Notes: generated by a model not told the origin, from the sequence alone. Shown: positions 25,576-35,711, counted from the first letter of the stretch. The stretch is 45,922 nt of DNA from JAMOAW01 sp039908535 (GCA_039908535.1 JAMOAW010000035.1:1-45922), one strand, 5' to 3'. Made by a program: numbers and translations.

Positions 25576-28350
25576 CTATCCTACATACGTGCAAACACTG
25601 GCCGGCGAACGGGTATCCATGTTCCGTCCACGGTTGGTATGATCATCAATCTCTCCAGCCGTCCCAATCATCCGCCCAAACAAAAAGGTGGTAAACGCTG
25701 CATTCTCCATCACCGAATCATCAATCTTACCCTCACTGTACGGTTTCCAAAGAATTTTCAACAAAATCACAGCAATTACCGCATCCACATTCACACAATA
25801 TACATTGGTGGAGACCTTGGCCTTGAACAGGGCATTCACCAACTGATGATAAAAATCTTGGAATACATTGTATGAATTCCGGCTCTTGAACAATCCATCC
25901 ACAAAAACCTCCCGTGGATCGTAATTGACATCCTTACCTTTGAAAACCGGGTGGTTTACGCATGGAATTTTGGCATAATCAATCTCTCCAGCCCCCTTCG
26001 CCTTGACTTTGTACCCTGCATACTCCTTCGCATAGGCCATCGCCATCGCCTCAAGATTTAAACCATGATTGCTGTCACCAGGATCTTTTAAACCACTGTC
26101 ACGGAATCGATCCGCTAAAAAGGCGATCGCTTCGAATCCATTCCCACCATGAGCAAATCCGGTATGAGTCAAAAAGCCAATGTACCCCTTATTCACCTGT
26201 ACACGTGATGGCACCTCAGGTCCATCCGCACTCACCGCCCCTTTCGGTCCTTGTGCTGAAATAGTCCCCGGTCCATTGGTAACAATCAAACCCAACAAAA
26301 CAGAAAAAGCAAACAACTCCTCTTCGTTGGGACGACGATCCAATAACGCCAAAAAGGCAGTCTCGGTAAAACTCCACGACTGAACCAATTCACTGACCTC
26401 TATACCTGCAAATACTTTCTTGTCAGCTTGACGATCTGAACTCACCGTACAACCCACCAACGTACTGAAAATACGAAAATGCCATGGCATGTTAACCGCT
26501 GTATGCAACGATAGCCGCTTGCGCATTAAAGGTGTCCAAGACAAATGCGTACAAATGGCCGCCAAAATCACATCATCAGAAACGTTGCTTTTATTCCTCT
26601 CTGCCAGTGCCTTCACAAATTCCACAAACACTGACTTGCATCCACGCGCTTCAATCCCGGCCAACATCATCTTGCTGCGTTTGCCACCTTTGTCCATGGT
26701 GACCAATACATCCAATGAGTTACCTTCCGAAACCGCTTTCAGTTGCGCGGAAAAATCATAAGAAAGATCCGATGGATCTTCTATACCTGACTTGGCAAAT
26801 GTCTTGACCAATAACTCGACCGCATCCCTAGAGGTCTTTACCTCTTGTGGACCAATCAGAGCAACTGGTGCCGACAAAACCGTATTGGGACTACTCCCTG
26901 CTTGACGAGCCGCATCCGCCGCCAGCAAACCAACCGTTCCATACTGATGAACATATGCATTCAATACAACGTTCGCTAAATTCGCGCCATTCTCATCCGT
27001 GTATTCACGAATCAACGCTTGAACCAAATTCTCCTCTAAACGACGCGTCGAGGCATCCAATACGCTCGTCCCATGCATCTGCGACACTTGCGTCTTCGAA
27101 TCCATCTTCGATGCTCCTGAAGCATCTTTCATCGTTTGGCGAGGAAATACCGCACCAATCTGCTCTTTAAGAGCCGCGATCTGCTCATTATAGGGCGCAA
27201 GGGCCTCCACAACCGGTAATTTTAATTCATCTGGAATAGCAATCCCCTGAGAATTAAAAAACCAACATTTCGGTGCCAAATTGCCACGTGGTGGAAAATC
27301 GGGTTTGATCCCATTCATCATCATCACCGCTGTCAATGCCAACGGGATATGAGAAATATTGGTTACCACGGCTCCCTTCGCCGAACAAATCGGAGCATCA
27401 GGGGTAAAAATACCCTTTACACCAAATTTCTCTTGAAACCACCGCTCCTTGGCCGCAGCATCATCACCACTGCCCGCAACCGCACCCGCATGTCCACAAG
27501 AACGTGTCAGCTTTGCCTTCCAGCGCCCAACTACACATGCGACTACAGGCTTTTTAAATTCTAAATTTTTCTCATAGTATCCACCCGGCTCAATATACAT
27601 CACCGCTGCCTTGGTGCGTGGGTCATTATGCATGGCATAGGTAAACTCTGGCGCCGCATAATGAATGTATAAATCTTTACCCGATGAGATAGAAACAGTG
27701 GTCCCCCATCCCTGCGTTAAAAGATAGGTCGCAATCGTCGTCGTAAAATTGCCAGAGTTGGAATAAAGTCCAATGCTCCCAGGGACCAACGACTCCTCTG
27801 GTGAATTACCACCCAGTGCCCCTCCTAGACGTACATGATTATGGGCATCCGCTACACCTAAACAATTGGCTCCAAATACATCCACTCCCCGCCATTGGCA
27901 ATATTGCCGAATCATCCGAGCATGTTTTACTTTAACCTTCTCGGTCAAAATAATGACCTTTTTCAACTCAGGATTGACGCGAACAGCTTCAATCACCGCA
28001 TCCTTCACACCAGAGGGGGGCACATAAACAACCGCAACATTAAATTTGTGTCCAGCCGCCAATGCCTCCAATATATTTGTATATACCGGTATATCTCCCA
28101 TGGAGGTCTTCATAACCGATCCTGAACGACCAGGCATCGTGCCACAAACAATATTACCGCCAGAATAAACATGACTCACAGGGGTGACCGTGGTACTCTC
28201 ACCACCCATAATATTAATGACACATACACGATCTTCCTTCGTCGCAATCTCCGCCAATGAACGTATCCCTACATAGTAAGGAAATTCAGGCACACCACGC
28301 GTATGCAAAAAATTGTGACTTTTATTTAGTTCTATATTCAATTGCGTCAT
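25576..28350 (-). CDS. aclA: ATP-citrate lyase, large subunit (succinyl-CoA synthetase alpha-like + citrate synthase-like)
   Basis: A 924-residue subunit. Residues 1 to about 380 resemble the succinyl-CoA/citryl-CoA synthetase alpha part, with 'GLYSNSGNFTTTIATYLL', 'ISSGKDLYIHYAAPEF' and the phospho-histidine motif 'SCGHAGAVAGSGDDAAA' (H287). Residues about 640-924 resemble the citrate synthase-like lyase domain: 'GFAHGGNGFEAIAFLADRF', the likely catalytic His H800 in 'NHPVFKGKDVNYDPRE' (aligned with GHRVKS of animal ACLY), 'NVDAVIAV' and 'FLFGRMIGTAGEIDDHTNRG'. A segment of about 250 residues between them is not in green-sulfur AclA (about 610 aa). With aclB it should split citrate with ATP and CoA into acetyl-CoA and oxaloacetate, for the reductive TCA cycle. 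GAGGA precedes the ATG. Confidence 0.88.
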   Translation of the reverse strand: MTQLNIELNKSHNFLHTRGVPEFPYYVGIRSLAEIATKEDRVCVINIMGGESTTVTPVSHVYSGGNIVCGTMPGRSGSVMKTSMGDIPVYTNILEALAAGHKFNVAVVYVPPSGVKDAVIEAVRVNPELKKVIILTEKVKVKHARMIRQYCQWRGVDVFGANCLGVADAHNHVRLGGALGGNSPEESLVPGSIGLYSNSGNFTTTIATYLLTQGWGTTVSISSGKDLYIHYAAPEFTYAMHNDPRTKAAVMYIEPGGYYEKNLEFKKPVVACVVGRWKAKLTRSCGHAGAVAGSGDDAAAKERWFQEKFGVKGIFTPDAPICSAKGAVVTNISHIPLALTAVMMMNGIKPDFPPRGNLAPKCWFFNSQGIAIPDELKLPVVEALAPYNEQIAALKEQIGAVFPRQTMKDASGASKMDSKTQVSQMHGTSVLDASTRRLEENLVQALIREYTDENGANLANVVLNAYVHQYGTVGLLAADAARQAGSSPNTVLSAPVALIGPQEVKTSRDAVELLVKTFAKSGIEDPSDLSYDFSAQLKAVSEGNSLDVLVTMDKGGKRSKMMLAGIEARGCKSVFVEFVKALAERNKSNVSDDVILAAICTHLSWTPLMRKRLSLHTAVNMPWHFRIFSTLVGCTVSSDRQADKKVFAGIEVSELVQSWSFTETAFLALLDRRPNEEELFAFSVLLGLIVTNGPGTISAQGPKGAVSADGPEVPSRVQVNKGYIGFLTHTGFAHGGNGFEAIAFLADRFRDSGLKDPGDSNHGLNLEAMAMAYAKEYAGYKVKAKGAGEIDYAKIPCVNHPVFKGKDVNYDPREVFVDGLFKSRNSYNVFQDFYHQLVNALFKAKVSTNVYCVNVDAVIAVILLKILWKPYSEGKIDDSVMENAAFTTFLFGRMIGTAGEIDDHTNRGRNMDTRSPASVCTYVG

Positions 28351-28420
28351 GGCAAATCCTCATTAGCTTGGTCTCTAGATTTCTTGAGTTTCTTGTCATC
28401 TGCCTACAGGTGATAGATCC

Positions 28421-29692
28421 TTACTTTAGCCCCAACTTCTTGCCGACGATTTGACGACCCTCTTTCGCCATCCATTCATCCGCCGCCTTGGCATAATTAA
28501 TCACCTCACTCATGGCAGAATCATATCCAAACATGGCGTATGGAAGACCCAATGAGTCTAGGGTATCTTGTAAATATCCCAATCCGCGCACAAGATTCGG
28601 ACCACCACGACCTACCACAACATACAGTGGGGTCGGTCCATGAGTTCCAAAATATTCACGCAGTCCATCCGCCATGGCTCGAAACGTCTCAAAAATATCT
28701 GTGTTATTCGCCTTACCACCTATGAAAAACAGCACATTGGTCTGTTTCAACCAATGACGATAGGTGATCCGACTGATCTCCAACATCTTGGCATAAGGAG
28801 GATTGCCTCCAAAGTCAGACGATATAATCGCCGCATCCCCCAATAGCTCCGTGACCAGGGCATTCGCTCCACCCCCAAAAGTCATGGCCGTGATGGTGCC
28901 CAGATCATTGATCACATAAACATCCGACTGCCCTTGGTAGGTTCGAAGTTGGTTGACTTCTCTTTCATAGTCAGACAAATCCCCCTTATCCAGATCGGCA
29001 GGTAAACGTAAACGCAAAGAGTTGCGGTCATCGTTATCAAATGAACATTTAAAGTCACACGCCACTGGAACCAAGCGCCCCTGGGGATCACGCCACATCC
29101 GAATCGGATTTAATTCTAAGGTGGTCATACCATAATTGTGAAATAAATCCCACAATTTGGATAAATTTTGTACCAATGGACTGATAATCTCATTCGGAGC
29201 CTGTAAATGATACAGTGCATTGGAAATCACAAAGCCCTTTAAGCCAGTCAATGGATCAAATGGAATTACCGCTATTTTATCCTTGGACAGCTCCTCAATA
29301 TCCATCCCACCATGATGCGTAATGGTCAGTGTTGGGGCTCTATACAACGTATTATCCGTAAGAGAAACATATACCTCATGTTCCGCCTTGATAAAACTCT
29401 CATATGTGACACCTTCAGATTTAGACTTCTGATTGCCATGTTGGTGCTCGGCAAAATACAGTCTCTCTTTCTCTTTGAGAGCCGTATGCACGTCCGTTGC
29501 TTTGCCAATCAGACCCGCTTTACCCTTCTTGCCAATCCCACCTTTAAAAATGGGCTTGATCAAAACCCCACCATACTTGTCAATCAAAGCTTTAATCTGC
29601 TCTGGCTCTGCTTCTGGTCCCAAAATTTCCGGGGTTGGAAAGTCAACATATTGTAGCAGTTTTGCACCCCATTTCATGCCTGTAATCTGCAT
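28421..29692 (-). CDS. aclB: ATP-citrate lyase, small subunit (ATP-grasp, succinyl-CoA synthetase beta-like)
   Basis: A 423-residue ATP-grasp plus CoA-ligase beta-type protein. 'GGVLIKPIFKGGIGKKGKAG' begins the ATP-binding part, 'TTLELNPIR' holds the Mg-binding Glu/Asn, 'CDFKCSFDNDDR' follows, and the C-terminal 'TAMTFGGGANALVTELLGD' and 'VVGRGGPNLVRGL' loops belong to the citrate/CoA side. It corresponds to the N-terminal part of animal ACLY and to AclB of green sulfur bacteria. It is transcribed first, 70 nt before aclA, with AAGGAG 7-8 nt before ATG 29692. The 296 nt upstream to tRNA-Asp hold a terminator but no other gene. Confidence 0.88.
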   Translation of the reverse strand: MQITGMKWGAKLLQYVDFPTPEILGPEAEPEQIKALIDKYGGVLIKPIFKGGIGKKGKAGLIGKATDVHTALKEKERLYFAEHQHGNQKSKSEGVTYESFIKAEHEVYVSLTDNTLYRAPTLTITHHGGMDIEELSKDKIAVIPFDPLTGLKGFVISNALYHLQAPNEIISPLVQNLSKLWDLFHNYGMTTLELNPIRMWRDPQGRLVPVACDFKCSFDNDDRNSLRLRLPADLDKGDLSDYEREVNQLRTYQGQSDVYVINDLGTITAMTFGGGANALVTELLGDAAIISSDFGGNPPYAKMLEISRITYRHWLKQTNVLFFIGGKANNTDIFETFRAMADGLREYFGTHGPTPLYVVVGRGGPNLVRGLGYLQDTLDSLGLPYAMFGYDSAMSEVINYAKAADEWMAKEGRQIVGKKLGLK

Positions 29693-29920
29693 CTTTGGCT
29701 CCTTACTCTATTTCTAGGTCTTCAGGCTAAATTGCTCATATATTGGACATCCTTTGACCATAAACACAAAATCGAGAGTTTTTGCTATATTACCACTCAC
29801 TTTGAGTCTATTTTGTCTGGTCACGTCCCGCACAAGACCATCTTTATATTTATGGTCAACGTGCAACGTTTGCTTCATAAAAGTGCCTCTTACTCCCCGC
29901 ACACTTCTACGTTAAAAAAT

Positions 29921-29963
29921 CAAAAAAAAAGGGCATGGTGTTTTGCTTAACCAAAGCCCCTTT
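29921..29963 (-). terminator. Rho-independent terminator after tRNA-Asp
   Basis: On the minus strand, AAAGGGGC ... GCCCTTT forms a stem (one bulged G) with an inner TGGT/ACCA pairing, followed by TTTTTTTTTGATTTTTT. It lies about 26 nt downstream of the tRNA-Asp 3' end and ends the hupB-tRNA-Val-tRNA-Asp transcript. Confidence 0.75.
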
Positions 29964-29988
29964 ATGATTTTTACTTTTGATATTTAGT

Positions 29989-30065
29989 TGGCGGGAGCGA
30001 CGGGACTCGAACCCGCGACATCCGGCGTGACAGGCCGGCATTCTAACCAACTGAATTACACCCCC
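29989..30065 (-). tRNA. tRNA-Asp (GTC)
   Basis: 77 nt including an encoded CCA. Acceptor GGGGGTG pairs with CGCTCCC (two G-U pairs), discriminator G73, D-arm TTCAGTTGGTTAGAAT, anticodon loop CTGTCAC giving GUC, T-arm GCGGG TTCGAGT CCCGT. It follows tRNA-Val by 86 nt. Confidence 0.96.
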
Positions 30066-30151
30066 GCATGCGCATCCTTCGTCTAAATGATTCTGTTGCG
30101 CTTTGCTGTTACCCTGACCCACTCAAAATTTTTTCTCGTTCACACTTTTTT

Positions 30152-30227
30152 TGGTGGGCGAAACAGGGTTTGAACCTGTGACCCTCGGCTTGTAAGGCCG
30201 ATGCTCTCCCAGCTGAGCTATTCGCCC
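30152..30227 (-). tRNA. tRNA-Val (TAC)
   Basis: 76 nt with encoded CCA. Acceptor GGGCGAA pairs with TTCGCCC, discriminator A73, D-arm AGCTCAGCTGGGAGAGC, anticodon loop CTTACAA giving UAC, T-arm CACAGGTTCAAACCCTGT. It lies 33 nt downstream of hupB, an arrangement common behind proteobacterial lon-hupB. Confidence 0.97.
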
Positions 30228-30260
30228 AGATTCCTAAGGCTGGTCTTTTTTTGCTCTCTT

Positions 30261-30569
30261 CTAACTATTATGATCAGCTACTGCGTCTTTTAATCCCTTA
30301 CCAGGACGAAATTTCGGAAGTCTACCGGCCGCAATTTCTAGTGGCTTGCCCGTCTGTGGATTGCGTCCCGTCCGAGCTGACCGCGCACTCACTGTAAATG
30401 TTCCAAATCCAATAATACCTACTTGATCCCCATTCGCTAGAGCTGTCTGTATGGTAGAGAAAACGGCATCCACAGCAGCGGCAGTCTGAATTTTTGTAAG
30501 ACCAATTTGTTCAGATACCATATCAACAAGTTCCGTTTTGTTCAATGTTTTTTTTTCTCCCCATTCCAT
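30261..30569 (-). CDS. hupB: HU-family DNA-binding protein
   Basis: Nucleoid protein, up to 102 residues. 'LNKTELVDMVSEQIGLTKIQ' matches the HU N-terminal dimerisation helices, 'GDQVGIIGFGTFTVSARSAR' the beta core, and 'GRNPQTGKPLEIAAGRLPKF' the DNA-binding arm with its intercalating Pro. The conserved protein usually starts M-N-K-T-E-L, which would be a TTG at 30545 with GGGGAG upstream. ATG 30569 would add eight residues. Both are plausible. It lies downstream of lon as in many proteobacteria. Confidence 0.93.
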   Translation of the reverse strand: MEWGEKKTLNKTELVDMVSEQIGLTKIQTAAAVDAVFSTIQTALANGDQVGIIGFGTFTVSARSARTGRNPQTGKPLEIAAGRLPKFRPGKGLKDAVADHNS

Positions 30570-30670
30570 TTTTACTCTATTTTGCTGCTAGGCTTGTATG
30601 TTCCCTGGAAAGCCTTATAACGGGTTCAGAAGGCAGTGTCAACCTATTATAAACAAACTCCACATTTTTT

Positions 30671-33136
30671 TTAGTGCGTCACCGTCACTGGTGAAACAGT
30701 TGGCAACTCCTTTTCCACCAATATCACCTTCTCCTCCCCTTCAACCAATACTCTTTTCCGACGTGAGACAGGACGCTTTTTCCACGGTGGAAAGTCCAAC
30801 GCCAACTCCAAGACCTGGTCCATATGCTTCACCGGATGTACCGCCATCGTCTTTCGAATCGAGACCGGTACATCTTTAAGATCTTTCATATTGTCCTCTG
30901 GAATCAATACATGGGCCATACCAGCTCGATGGGCTGCCAAAAGCTTCTCTTTCAGGCCACCAATCACCAATACACGACCACGCAAAGTGATCTCACCTGT
31001 CATGGCCACATCACGGCGTATGGGAATCCCCTTCAACGCACTCACCACCGCCGTGCAAATCGAAATCCCAGCCGAAGGTCCATCCTTGGGCGTGGCTCCC
31101 TCGGGTACATGAATGTGTATATCACGCTTCTGAAAATAATCCTCTTCATCCAAACCCCATTCCCGTGCCCGCGAACGCGCATAAGTCAACGCCGCCTGCG
31201 CCGACTCTTGCATCACATCGCCAAGCTTGCCCGTAATTAATACCTTCCCCTTCCCCTCCAGTTGAATCGCCTCAATCGTCAATAAATCCCCACCAACCTC
31301 CGTCCAGGCCAACCCATTCGCCACACCAACTAAATTCTTCTCTTCCATTAATCCAAAATGATACCGACGAACCCCAATATTCTTAACCAAATCTTCTATA
31401 CCAACCGACACCCGCTCACTCTTGCCATGAGTAATAATCTGACGCGCCGCCTTGCGACATAAACTGGCAATCTCACGCTCCAAACTACGAACCCCGGCCT
31501 CCCGCGTGTAATAGCGAATCACCTCCACCAACGCCGCATGTGACAGCATAAATTCATGCTCAGCTAATCCATGCGTCTCTTTTTGACGGGGAATTAAATA
31601 ACGCTTGGCTATACGAATCTTTTCCATCTCTGTATAACCAGGTAACCGAATCACCTCCATGCGATCCAAAAGCGGCATGGGAATATTGAGCGTATTGGCC
31701 GTGGTGATAAACATCACATTGGATAAATCATAGTCCACTTCCAAATAATGATCATTAAATGATCGGTTCTGCTCTGGATCCAAAACCTCCAACAATGCCG
31801 AGGCCGGATCTCCACGATAATCCGAACCCAGCTTATCAATCTCATCCAATAAAAACAAAGGATTATTCGAACCAGCCTTCTTCATGGATTGCAATATCTT
31901 CCCAGGCATGGAACCAATATAGGTGCGACGATGACCACGAATCTCCGCCTCATCCCGAATACCACCCAATGAAACACGCACATATTCACGTCCTGAGGCG
32001 CGGGCTATCGATTTGGCCAACGAAGTCTTGCCAACTCCAGGAGGACCAACTAAACATAAAATCGGCCCTTTCATCTTCTTAACCTTCTGCTGAACCGCTA
32101 ATTGCTCTAAAATGCGTTCCTTTACCTTTTCTAACCCCCAATGATCCTCGTCCAAAATCACCTGCGCCTTGCTAATATCAGACTCCAAAACACTGTCACT
32201 ATTCCATGGCAAACTTACCAACCAATCAATATAATTACGCACAACCGTCGACTCGGCCGACATGGGAGCCATCATCTTTAATTTGCGTAATTCCGATTCC
32301 GCCTTTTTACGACCCTCCTCACTCATCCCCGCCGATTCAATCTTCTCAGTCAGCTCCGTAATCTCATCCTTGTCGTCCTCTTTATCACGATCCCCCAGTT
32401 CCTTTTGGATCGCCTTCATCTGCTCATTTAAATAATAATCACGATGGCTCTTCTCCATCTGCCGCTTTACACGACCCCGAACACGCTTTTCAACTTGTAA
32501 AACATCAATCTCTTGCTCAATAGCCACAAACAATCGTTCTAATCTCTCGGTTACAACCAACGTTTCCAGTATCTCCTGTTTATCCGATACCTTCATACTT
32601 AAATGGGCCGCCGCAATATCAGCTAAACGATCCGGGTCCTCAACCGACTGAAAAGTCGCTAAAATTTCTGGACCAATCTTCTTGTTCAATTTTGAATACA
32701 TCTCAAACTGTGCCACCACCGAGCGCATCAGGGCTTTCGCCTCTGTCTCAGGATAGGGCAACGCTGCAACAAACTCACCTTCCATATGAAAACAGGGATC
32801 CGTCTGAATATAACGCAATATCCGAACCCGCTGCCCACCCTCAACCAAAACCTTTACCGTCCCATCTGGAAGTTTTAATATTTGAATAATCGAGCCAATC
32901 ACCCCCATTCGATAAATCCCATCCTCGCCTGGATCATCAACCGCAGGATCCTTCTGCGCAACCAATAAAATGCGCCGATCATCCTCATGGTCCGATGCAA
33001 TCTCCAAAGCGTTGATCGACCGTTCACGACCAACAAAAAGTGGAACGATCATATTCGGAAATACCACAATATCCCTTAATGGCAAGACCGGAAGTCGAAT
33101 CACAGCCTTCTCTTTAGGATGCAAAGTATCGGTCAT
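30671..33136 (-). CDS. lon: Lon protease (ATP-dependent)
   Basis: An 821-residue cytosolic AAA+ protease. N-terminal substrate-binding domain 'PVLPLRDIVVFPNMIVPLFV', Walker A 'GPPGVGKTSLAKSIA', Walker B 'PLFLLDEIDKLG', sensor and arginine-finger region, then the protease domain with catalytic S688 (PKDGPSAG) and K731 (GGLKEKLLAA). The C-terminal tail (about 785-821) is basic then acidic and not conserved. GAGGT lies before ATG 33136. It sits between clpX and hupB. Confidence 0.97.
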   Translation of the reverse strand: MTDTLHPKEKAVIRLPVLPLRDIVVFPNMIVPLFVGRERSINALEIASDHEDDRRILLVAQKDPAVDDPGEDGIYRMGVIGSIIQILKLPDGTVKVLVEGGQRVRILRYIQTDPCFHMEGEFVAALPYPETEAKALMRSVVAQFEMYSKLNKKIGPEILATFQSVEDPDRLADIAAAHLSMKVSDKQEILETLVVTERLERLFVAIEQEIDVLQVEKRVRGRVKRQMEKSHRDYYLNEQMKAIQKELGDRDKEDDKDEITELTEKIESAGMSEEGRKKAESELRKLKMMAPMSAESTVVRNYIDWLVSLPWNSDSVLESDISKAQVILDEDHWGLEKVKERILEQLAVQQKVKKMKGPILCLVGPPGVGKTSLAKSIARASGREYVRVSLGGIRDEAEIRGHRRTYIGSMPGKILQSMKKAGSNNPLFLLDEIDKLGSDYRGDPASALLEVLDPEQNRSFNDHYLEVDYDLSNVMFITTANTLNIPMPLLDRMEVIRLPGYTEMEKIRIAKRYLIPRQKETHGLAEHEFMLSHAALVEVIRYYTREAGVRSLEREIASLCRKAARQIITHGKSERVSVGIEDLVKNIGVRRYHFGLMEEKNLVGVANGLAWTEVGGDLLTIEAIQLEGKGKVLITGKLGDVMQESAQAALTYARSRAREWGLDEEDYFQKRDIHIHVPEGATPKDGPSAGISICTAVVSALKGIPIRRDVAMTGEITLRGRVLVIGGLKEKLLAAHRAGMAHVLIPEDNMKDLKDVPVSIRKTMAVHPVKHMDQVLELALDFPPWKKRPVSRRKRVLVEGEEKVILVEKELPTVSPVTVTH

Positions 33137-33362
33137 CTTGACCTCAAAATCTGTAGGTTTAGGAGGAAAATTGGGATCTTACATGGCCTGCTTGACAAAC
33201 CATCCAACAATTCCAAATCGTTCGCATTGTCAAAAAATTGAAAAATATCACCCAAACATGTAACTCAATGACTCCTCAGTGCACTCTTAGAAGAATCGCT
33301 AAAAATGATACTATTGCCCTCTTGCTACAGCACAACATCTAAAAAGTATGCCATTTATAAAA

Positions 33363-34634
33363 CTAAGCATGAGCCTCCAATGGTCTTTCTGCATAAATCA
33401 ACAGAGGTTCCGCTTTGTTTTCAATCGACTCACGATTGATTACCACCTCTTGTACCCCATCCATGGAAGGAATCTCAAACATTAAATTTAACAATACCGT
33501 CTCTAAAATGGCCCGCAACCCCCGCGCACCTGTCTTACGCTTGTTCGCCTTGGTCGCCAACGCTCGTAAAGACTCTTCGGTAAAGGTCAGTTGCACCTCT
33601 TCCATCTCTAATAACTTTTGATACTGTTTCACTAATGCATTTTTTGGCTCAGTAAGAATCCGTATCAAGGCCTCCACATCCAGTTCTTGTAACACCGCTA
33701 TCACCGGAAGACGACCAATAAACTCAGGAATCAATCCAAATTGCAAAAGATCTTCCGGTTCCAACAACGCCAATAGTTCGTTGGTCCGCTCCTCGGCAGC
33801 ATTGACCTTGACCATCGCACCAAATCCGATACCATGATGTTTGGATGAACGCCTCTCGATAACCTTTTCTAATCCATTAAAAGCACCACCGCAAATAAAC
33901 AAAATATTGCTGGTGTCCACCTGTAAATACTCCTGCTGCGGATGTTTGCGCCCACCCTGAGGTGGAACACTCGCCACCGTTCCCTCTATAATCTTCAGCA
34001 ACGCCTGTTGCACCCCCTCACCAGAAACATCCCGCGTGATCGAAGGATTGTCTGACTTTCGGGAGATCTTATCTATCTCATCAATAAAAACAATACCACG
34101 TTGTGCTTTTTCTACATCATTGTCCGCCGCCTGCAACAAACGCAAAATAATATTTTCTACATCCTCACCCACATATCCCGCCTCAGTCAACGTGGTGGCA
34201 TCGGTAATGGTAAATGGAACATCTAATATCCGAGCCAAAGTCTGCGCCAATAAAGTCTTTCCCGTGCCAGTCGGACCAATCAATAAAACATTACTCTTAG
34301 AAATTTCAACATCTCCCTGATCCCGACCAGAAGCCTCTAACCTTTTATAGTGATTATAAACGGCAACCGATAAAATCTTTTTAGCCTGATCCTGACCAAT
34401 AACATACTCATCCAATATTTTTTTGATCACCTTGGGCACCGGGATACCACTCTTCTTGCGTAACGCATCCCGATTTCCCCCCTTCTCCTCACGGATAATA
34501 TCCATGCACAAACCAACACATTCATCACAAATAAAAACGGATGGCCCAGCGATCAACTTACGCGCCTCATGCTGGTTTTTACCACAAAATGAACAGTGCA
34601 GTATGTTCCCTACTTCCGAATTTTTATTAGCCAT
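33363..34634 (-). CDS. clpX: ATP-dependent Clp protease ATP-binding subunit ClpX
   Basis: AAA+ unfoldase that feeds ClpP. 423 residues: N-terminal zinc-binding domain with C14, C17, C36 and C39, Walker A 'LLIGPTGTGKTLLAQTLARI', Walker B 'GIVFIDEIDKI', and 'GAFNGLEKVIERR'. An IGF-type ClpP-docking loop is seen as 'QFGLIPEFIGRLP'. It is 43 nt downstream of clpP, with a GAGG ribosome binding site. Confidence 0.97.
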   Translation of the reverse strand: MANKNSEVGNILHCSFCGKNQHEARKLIAGPSVFICDECVGLCMDIIREEKGGNRDALRKKSGIPVPKVIKKILDEYVIGQDQAKKILSVAVYNHYKRLEASGRDQGDVEISKSNVLLIGPTGTGKTLLAQTLARILDVPFTITDATTLTEAGYVGEDVENIILRLLQAADNDVEKAQRGIVFIDEIDKISRKSDNPSITRDVSGEGVQQALLKIIEGTVASVPPQGGRKHPQQEYLQVDTSNILFICGGAFNGLEKVIERRSSKHHGIGFGAMVKVNAAEERTNELLALLEPEDLLQFGLIPEFIGRLPVIAVLQELDVEALIRILTEPKNALVKQYQKLLEMEEVQLTFTEESLRALATKANKRKTGARGLRAILETVLLNLMFEIPSMDGVQEVVINRESIENKAEPLLIYAERPLEAHA

Positions 34635-34677
34635 TTAAACCTCGATTTCCTTTGGAGCAGCGACTGGTAACTCTCTT

Positions 34678-35283
34678 CTATTCACTGGTGATTTCCGGTA
34701 CTTCTCGACGTTCAATAATCCGATCCACCAAACCATAATCAACCGCTTCTCCAGCTGTCATAAAATAATCCCGCTCGGTATCCTGGTTGATCCGATCCAT
34801 ACTCTGTCCAGTGTGTTCAGCTAAAATATGATTTAAACATTCGCGAATCCGAATAATCTCCTTTGCATGAATCTGAATATCCGTAGATTGCCCCTGATAC
34901 CCACCCAATGGCTGATGTATCATCACCCGTGAATTGGGCAAAATCAATCGCTTGCCCGCCGCACCACCCGCCAATAACACAGCCCCCATACTGGCCGCCT
35001 GTCCAATGCATAAGGTACTCACATCGGGACGAATAAAACGCATGGTGTCATAAATGGCCATCCCAGCCAATACGCCCCCACCAGGGCTGTTAATATACAG
35101 ATGAATATCCTTCTCAGGATTCTCCGACTCCAAAAACAGCAACTGTGCCACAATCAAATTGGCCGAATGATCATCAATAGGACCTACCAAAAAAACCACC
35201 CGTTCCTTTAAAAGGCGTGAAAAAATATCGTATGCACGCTCACCTCGGTTGGTGGTTTCCACAACCATAGGGACCAAATTCAT
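34678..35283 (-). CDS. clpP: ATP-dependent Clp protease proteolytic subunit ClpP
   Basis: Serine protease of 201 residues with the complete triad S98 (GQAASMGAVLL), H123 (MIHQPLGGYQG) and D172 (TERDYFMTAGEA). 'ERVVFLVGPIDDHSANLIVA' is the typical N-terminal handle. AAGGAG lies 9-10 nt before ATG 35283. It is the first gene after a 428-nt gap that separates it from tig, so it probably has its own promoter. Confidence 0.97.
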   Translation of the reverse strand: MNLVPMVVETTNRGERAYDIFSRLLKERVVFLVGPIDDHSANLIVAQLLFLESENPEKDIHLYINSPGGGVLAGMAIYDTMRFIRPDVSTLCIGQAASMGAVLLAGGAAGKRLILPNSRVMIHQPLGGYQGQSTDIQIHAKEIIRIRECLNHILAEHTGQSMDRINQDTERDYFMTAGEAVDYGLVDRIIERREVPEITSE

Positions 35284-35381
35284 AGAGACAACTCCTTATC
35301 TTAAAACACACATGAAATTTACACTCAGACAATTCAGATCATCTTCAAATAAAAAAAGCAGATTCCATACCAATTCAGTAG

Positions 35382-35559
35382 AACATGATGCCCTGCGGGC
35401 AAAAGAAAAAAACAAAGGCCAAACCATGGAGGATGAATCCCACTGACCCCCTCTTTTTTTTAAAAAAAATCAAGAAAAAAGGGTGAGCAGAATTGAAGAG
35501 GGCCCGATTGTATCAGAGAAATTCGCCCCCCAAGGTCTTGATGTTTATTTTTCAGACAT
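35382..35559 (+). repeat. Dispersed hairpin repeat, copy 9 (degenerate)
   Basis: The left edge GAACATGATGCCCTGCGGGC is perfect, but the first large hairpin is broken (CATGGAGGATGAATCCCACTG) and the GGGGGGCGG arm is replaced by an unrelated GAAGAGGGCCCGATTGTATC stretch. The right edge CCCCCCAAGGTCTTG ... TTTTTCAGACAT is retained. It lies between clpP and tig. The rest of this 428-nt gap (35560-35711) shows only a weak inverted repeat, CGCGCT...AGCGCG, near 35635-35670. Confidence 0.75.
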
Positions 35560-35711
35560 AAATAGATGGGCCATTGTTCAACATTCAGCCACGCAAATCA
35601 AAAAATAACATACTGCCTCACAACACAAAGCTTTCGCGCTCTGCTATCTCAATACCTAAAGACAGCGCGGGAAAAAATATCCCACTCAACGAATATTTTT
35701 TCCCATGCAAC

